DNA of 6,817 nucleotides from Palsa-872 sp036844615 (GTDB lineage: Bacteria; Chloroflexota; Dormibacteria; Dormibacterales; Dormibacteraceae): the NCBI GenBank assembly GCA_036844615.1, contig DAIUFK010000094.1, positions 1 through 6,817 on the forward strand, read 5' to 3'. Positions 5,012 through 6,817 of the stretch are shown here, one piece after another. A model generated the notes under the pieces. It ran no database searches, was not told the origin of the DNA, and was given only the letters and a program-made list of their open reading frames with translations. Every line of letters begins with the position of its first letter. Position 1 is the stretch's first letter. A program made the translations under genes and the position numbers.

Positions 5012-6322
5012 GTGGCCAAGAGAAGGCGCCGTAGGAGAAACGTAATCGGCGCCTCGGCCACGTGGATGGCCAAGGCGATAAGGACCGGCCGGATCTCGTC
5101 CGAAGAGATAGTGAGCGCGCACATCGAGCAGATCGGCGCGATGAATCCTCACCTGAACGCTGTGGTTCGAACCGAAGGCCACAAGGCTCTGATCCAGGCC
5201 CGCGCCGCAGATCGCCACCTAAGTCGCGGCGCCAAGCTGGGGCCCCTTCATGGCGTCCCCTTCACAGTCAAGGACATCTTCGACACCGCCGGCGTCGTCA
5301 CCACCGCCGGGTTGAGGAAGCTCAAGACCAACGTCCCCACGCAGGACGCGACGGTGGTGGCGCGGATGCGCGCCGCCGGCGCCATCATGATCGGCAAGAC
5401 GAACTGCCCGCCGGGGGGGATCGGCGACGACAGCGCGAACTCGGTGCACGGGGGCACCCGCAACCCATACGACCTCCAGCGATCGCCCGGCGGGAGCAGC
5501 AGCGGCGAGGCAGCCATCATCGCGGCGGGCGGGTCGCCGATGGGCATCGGCAGCGATTCCGGCGGCAGCATCAGGCTGCCCGCGCACTACTGCGGCATTG
5601 CCGCCCTCAAGCCGACGGCGGGCCGCGTGCCGAGCACCGGGGGCTACGCGCTGGTGGGCGGCCTTACAGATCCCCGCAGCCAGGTGGGGCCGATGGCGCG
5701 CTATGTCGAGGACCTGTGGCTGCTGCTGCCGATCATCAGCGGGCCCGACGGAATCGACTCGGGTGTGATCCCGATGCCCCTCGCCAAGCGCCTTGGAGTG
5801 CTCAAAGGCCTGAAGGTCGCCTGGTATGCCGACGACGGCATCACCAAGCCGACCAGGGCGACCACCGCCGCCGTCCGAGCCGCCGCCAACGCCCTCCAGA
5901 AAGCGGGCTGCAAGGTCACCGCCGCCAGGCCGCCGGGGCTCGACGAGGCGCGCGAGGTGACACTCGGATACTGGGGACGAAAGCACACCACGACCGAAGG
6001 CCTGTTTCGCCGCTGGGACGCTTTCAGGAGCACTCTGCTCGGCTTCATGGCCGAGTACGACCTGATCCTCAGCCCCGTCGCCGCCAGCCCGGCTCCTGAG
6101 TACGGGGCCAAATCCCGGCTCGAGAACCAGTTCAGCTACACGATCCCCTACAGCCTCGGAGGCAATCCGTGTGCGGTCGTCCGCGCCGGAACCTCGACCG
6201 AGGGCCTGCCGATCGGCGTGCAGCTGGTGGCCCGCAACTGGTGCGACGACGTCGCCCTCAGCGCCGCCCGGAGCATTGAAAAGGCGCTTGGCGGTTGGAG
6301 GCCTGCTAGCGTGATCCCGTGA
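5012..6322 (+). CDS. Amidase-signature family amidase
   Basis: 436 residues. It hydrolyses a C-N amide bond with a Ser-cisSer-Lys triad. Visible triad residues are Lys87 in GVPFTVKD, Ser162 in PGGSSSGE and Ser186 in SDSGGSIRLP. The spacings (75 and 24 residues) equal those of fatty acid amide hydrolase (Lys142, Ser217, Ser241). The second-domain end has LILSPVAASPAPEYG, FSYTIPYSLGG and GTSTEGLPIGVQLVA, all typical. It is shorter than the usual 450-500 residues; the gap seems to lie around residues 318-335, before RRWDAFRS. GTG 5012 is chosen because the alternative ATG 5066 would remove part of the conserved first helix (ATWMAKAIR). The N-terminus contains six consecutive Arg. No signal peptide is seen. 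GatA is less likely because no gatB or gatC is adjacent and the active-site sequence resembles stand-alone amidases. The substrate is unknown. A seven-G run at 5413-5419 keeps frame. Confidence 0.93.
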   Translation: MAKRRRRRRNVIGASATWMAKAIRTGRISSEEIVSAHIEQIGAMNPHLNAVVRTEGHKALIQARAADRHLSRGAKLGPLHGVPFTVKDIFDTAGVVTTAGLRKLKTNVPTQDATVVARMRAAGAIMIGKTNCPPGGIGDDSANSVHGGTRNPYDLQRSPGGSSSGEAAIIAAGGSPMGIGSDSGGSIRLPAHYCGIAALKPTAGRVPSTGGYALVGGLTDPRSQVGPMARYVEDLWLLLPIISGPDGIDSGVIPMPLAKRLGVLKGLKVAWYADDGITKPTRATTAAVRAAANALQKAGCKVTAARPPGLDEAREVTLGYWGRKHTTTEGLFRRWDAFRSTLLGFMAEYDLILSPVAASPAPEYGAKSRLENQFSYTIPYSLGGNPCAVVRAGTSTEGLPIGVQLVARNWCDDVALSAARSIEKALGGWRPASVIP

Positions 6323-6817
6323 AGTTCCGGTACTCGCGTTGGGACGGTTCCCAACGGCTGGACGACCTCGACGCGGGGGACGTGCTCGACGCGCTCTCCG
6401 ATGACCTTATGAACTACGGCGATCTGAATGCCGCGCTGCAGCGGCTCCTTCGCTGGGGATCGCCCAACATGCAGGGCCTCGAGCAGCTCCTGAAACAGTT
6501 GAGGGAGGCGCGCGAGCGCGAGCTGGGTCGCTACAACCTCGACTCGACCGTAGAGCAGCTGCGCGAAAAGGTCCAGGACGTGATCGACACGGAGAAGAAG
6601 GGGATCGAGCGCAGGCTCGGCGAGTCGGCTACGCCCGAGGCTAAAAAGCTCATGGAGCGAATCGCCCGCCAGCGCAACGAGCAGCTCGATCGGCTGCCCG
6701 ACGACCTTGGGAGTCGCGTCAAGGGTTTGCGCGACTACGAGTTCGTCGACGACGAGGCGCGGCAGAAGTTCGAGGAGCTGATGCAGGGGCTGCAGAAGCA
6801 GATGGTCGACCAGATGT
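6319..6817 (+). CDS. VWA domain-containing (CoxE-like) protein, N-terminal fragment
   Basis: The frame is open from GTG 6319 to the window end, giving 166 residues with no stop. The start overlaps the amidase stop as GTGA. A GGAGG at 6297-6301 lies 17 bases upstream, rather far, so coupling with the amidase probably drives initiation. The protein begins MKFRYSRWDGSQ, then has DVLDALSDDLMNYGDLNAALQRLLRWG (21-47) and a charged, helical stretch (about 52-165) with LPDDLGSRVKGLRDYEFVDDEARQKFEEL. From memory, this N-terminal pattern belongs to bacterial proteins that carry a C-terminal von Willebrand factor A domain of the CoxE type. That domain, with its MIDAS metal motif, would lie beyond the window, so the assignment rests on the N-terminal half only. 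Such proteins often work with MoxR-like AAA ATPases; none is visible here. The helical stretch is rich in Glu, Arg, Lys and Gln and may form a coiled coil. Confidence 0.7.
   Translation, partial: MKFRYSRWDGSQRLDDLDAGDVLDALSDDLMNYGDLNAALQRLLRWGSPNMQGLEQLLKQLREARERELGRYNLDSTVEQLREKVQDVIDTEKKGIERRLGESATPEAKKLMERIARQRNEQLDRLPDDLGSRVKGLRDYEFVDDEARQKFEELMQGLQKQMVDQM

Noticed and set aside
5413..5419. Seven-G run as a frameshift or phase-variation site
   Set aside because: The frame is intact on both sides and encodes the Pro-Gly-Gly segment common in this amidase group; GC-rich codons explain the run.
5219..5986. Minus-strand open frame of 255 codons opposite the amidase
   Set aside because: It is antisense to a gene with a complete catalytic triad and has low-complexity composition; it is a shadow frame.

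Overview
This is a GC-rich, densely coding bacterial window carrying six protein genes, two of them cut by the window edges. The codon use, the GTG and TTG starts, a PccB-type acyl-CoA carboxylase subunit, a GT87 (DUF2029) membrane glycosyltransferase and a CoxE-like VWA protein suggest a high-GC lineage such as Actinomycetota, Chloroflexota or Dormibacterota. No rRNA or other phylogenetic marker is present, so this placement is inference. I saw no tRNA, CRISPR array, insertion sequence or phage gene, and no stretch over 300 bases lacks a gene.

Layout: (1) Bases 1-1357, plus strand, hold two tandem medium-chain dehydrogenase/reductase (MDR) paralogues. The first is only a C-terminal fragment. 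The second is complete and overlaps it by an ATGA. Hand alignment of the shared C-terminal ~119 residues gives about 69% identity, so this is a local duplication. (2) Bases 1354 to about 2991, minus strand, hold a complete carboxyltransferase subunit of a biotin-dependent acyl-CoA carboxylase. No biotin carboxylase or biotin carrier gene is nearby. Its stop codon overlaps the stop of the dehydrogenase tail to tail. (3) A short divergent control region around 2992-3041 contains a 6-2-6 inverted repeat. (4) Bases 3042-6817, plus strand, form a very compact run: GT87 glycosyltransferase, UPF0173 metallo-beta-lactamase-fold hydrolase, amidase-signature enzyme, then the N-terminal part of a VWA/CoxE-like protein. 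Junctions are a 17-base overlap, a 1-base gap and a 4-base GTGA overlap, so the run probably forms one transcription unit.

Functionally, the first half looks like oxidoreductase and short-chain acyl-CoA metabolism. The second half combines a membrane glycosyltransferase with two hydrolases. No complete pathway can be assembled, and nothing here is clearly a new defence or mobile system. The points most worth a second look are the paralogue pair, the non-Asp residue at the presumed acyl-CoA specificity position of the carboxyltransferase, the divergent-region inverted repeat, and the tightly coupled UPF0173-amidase pair.
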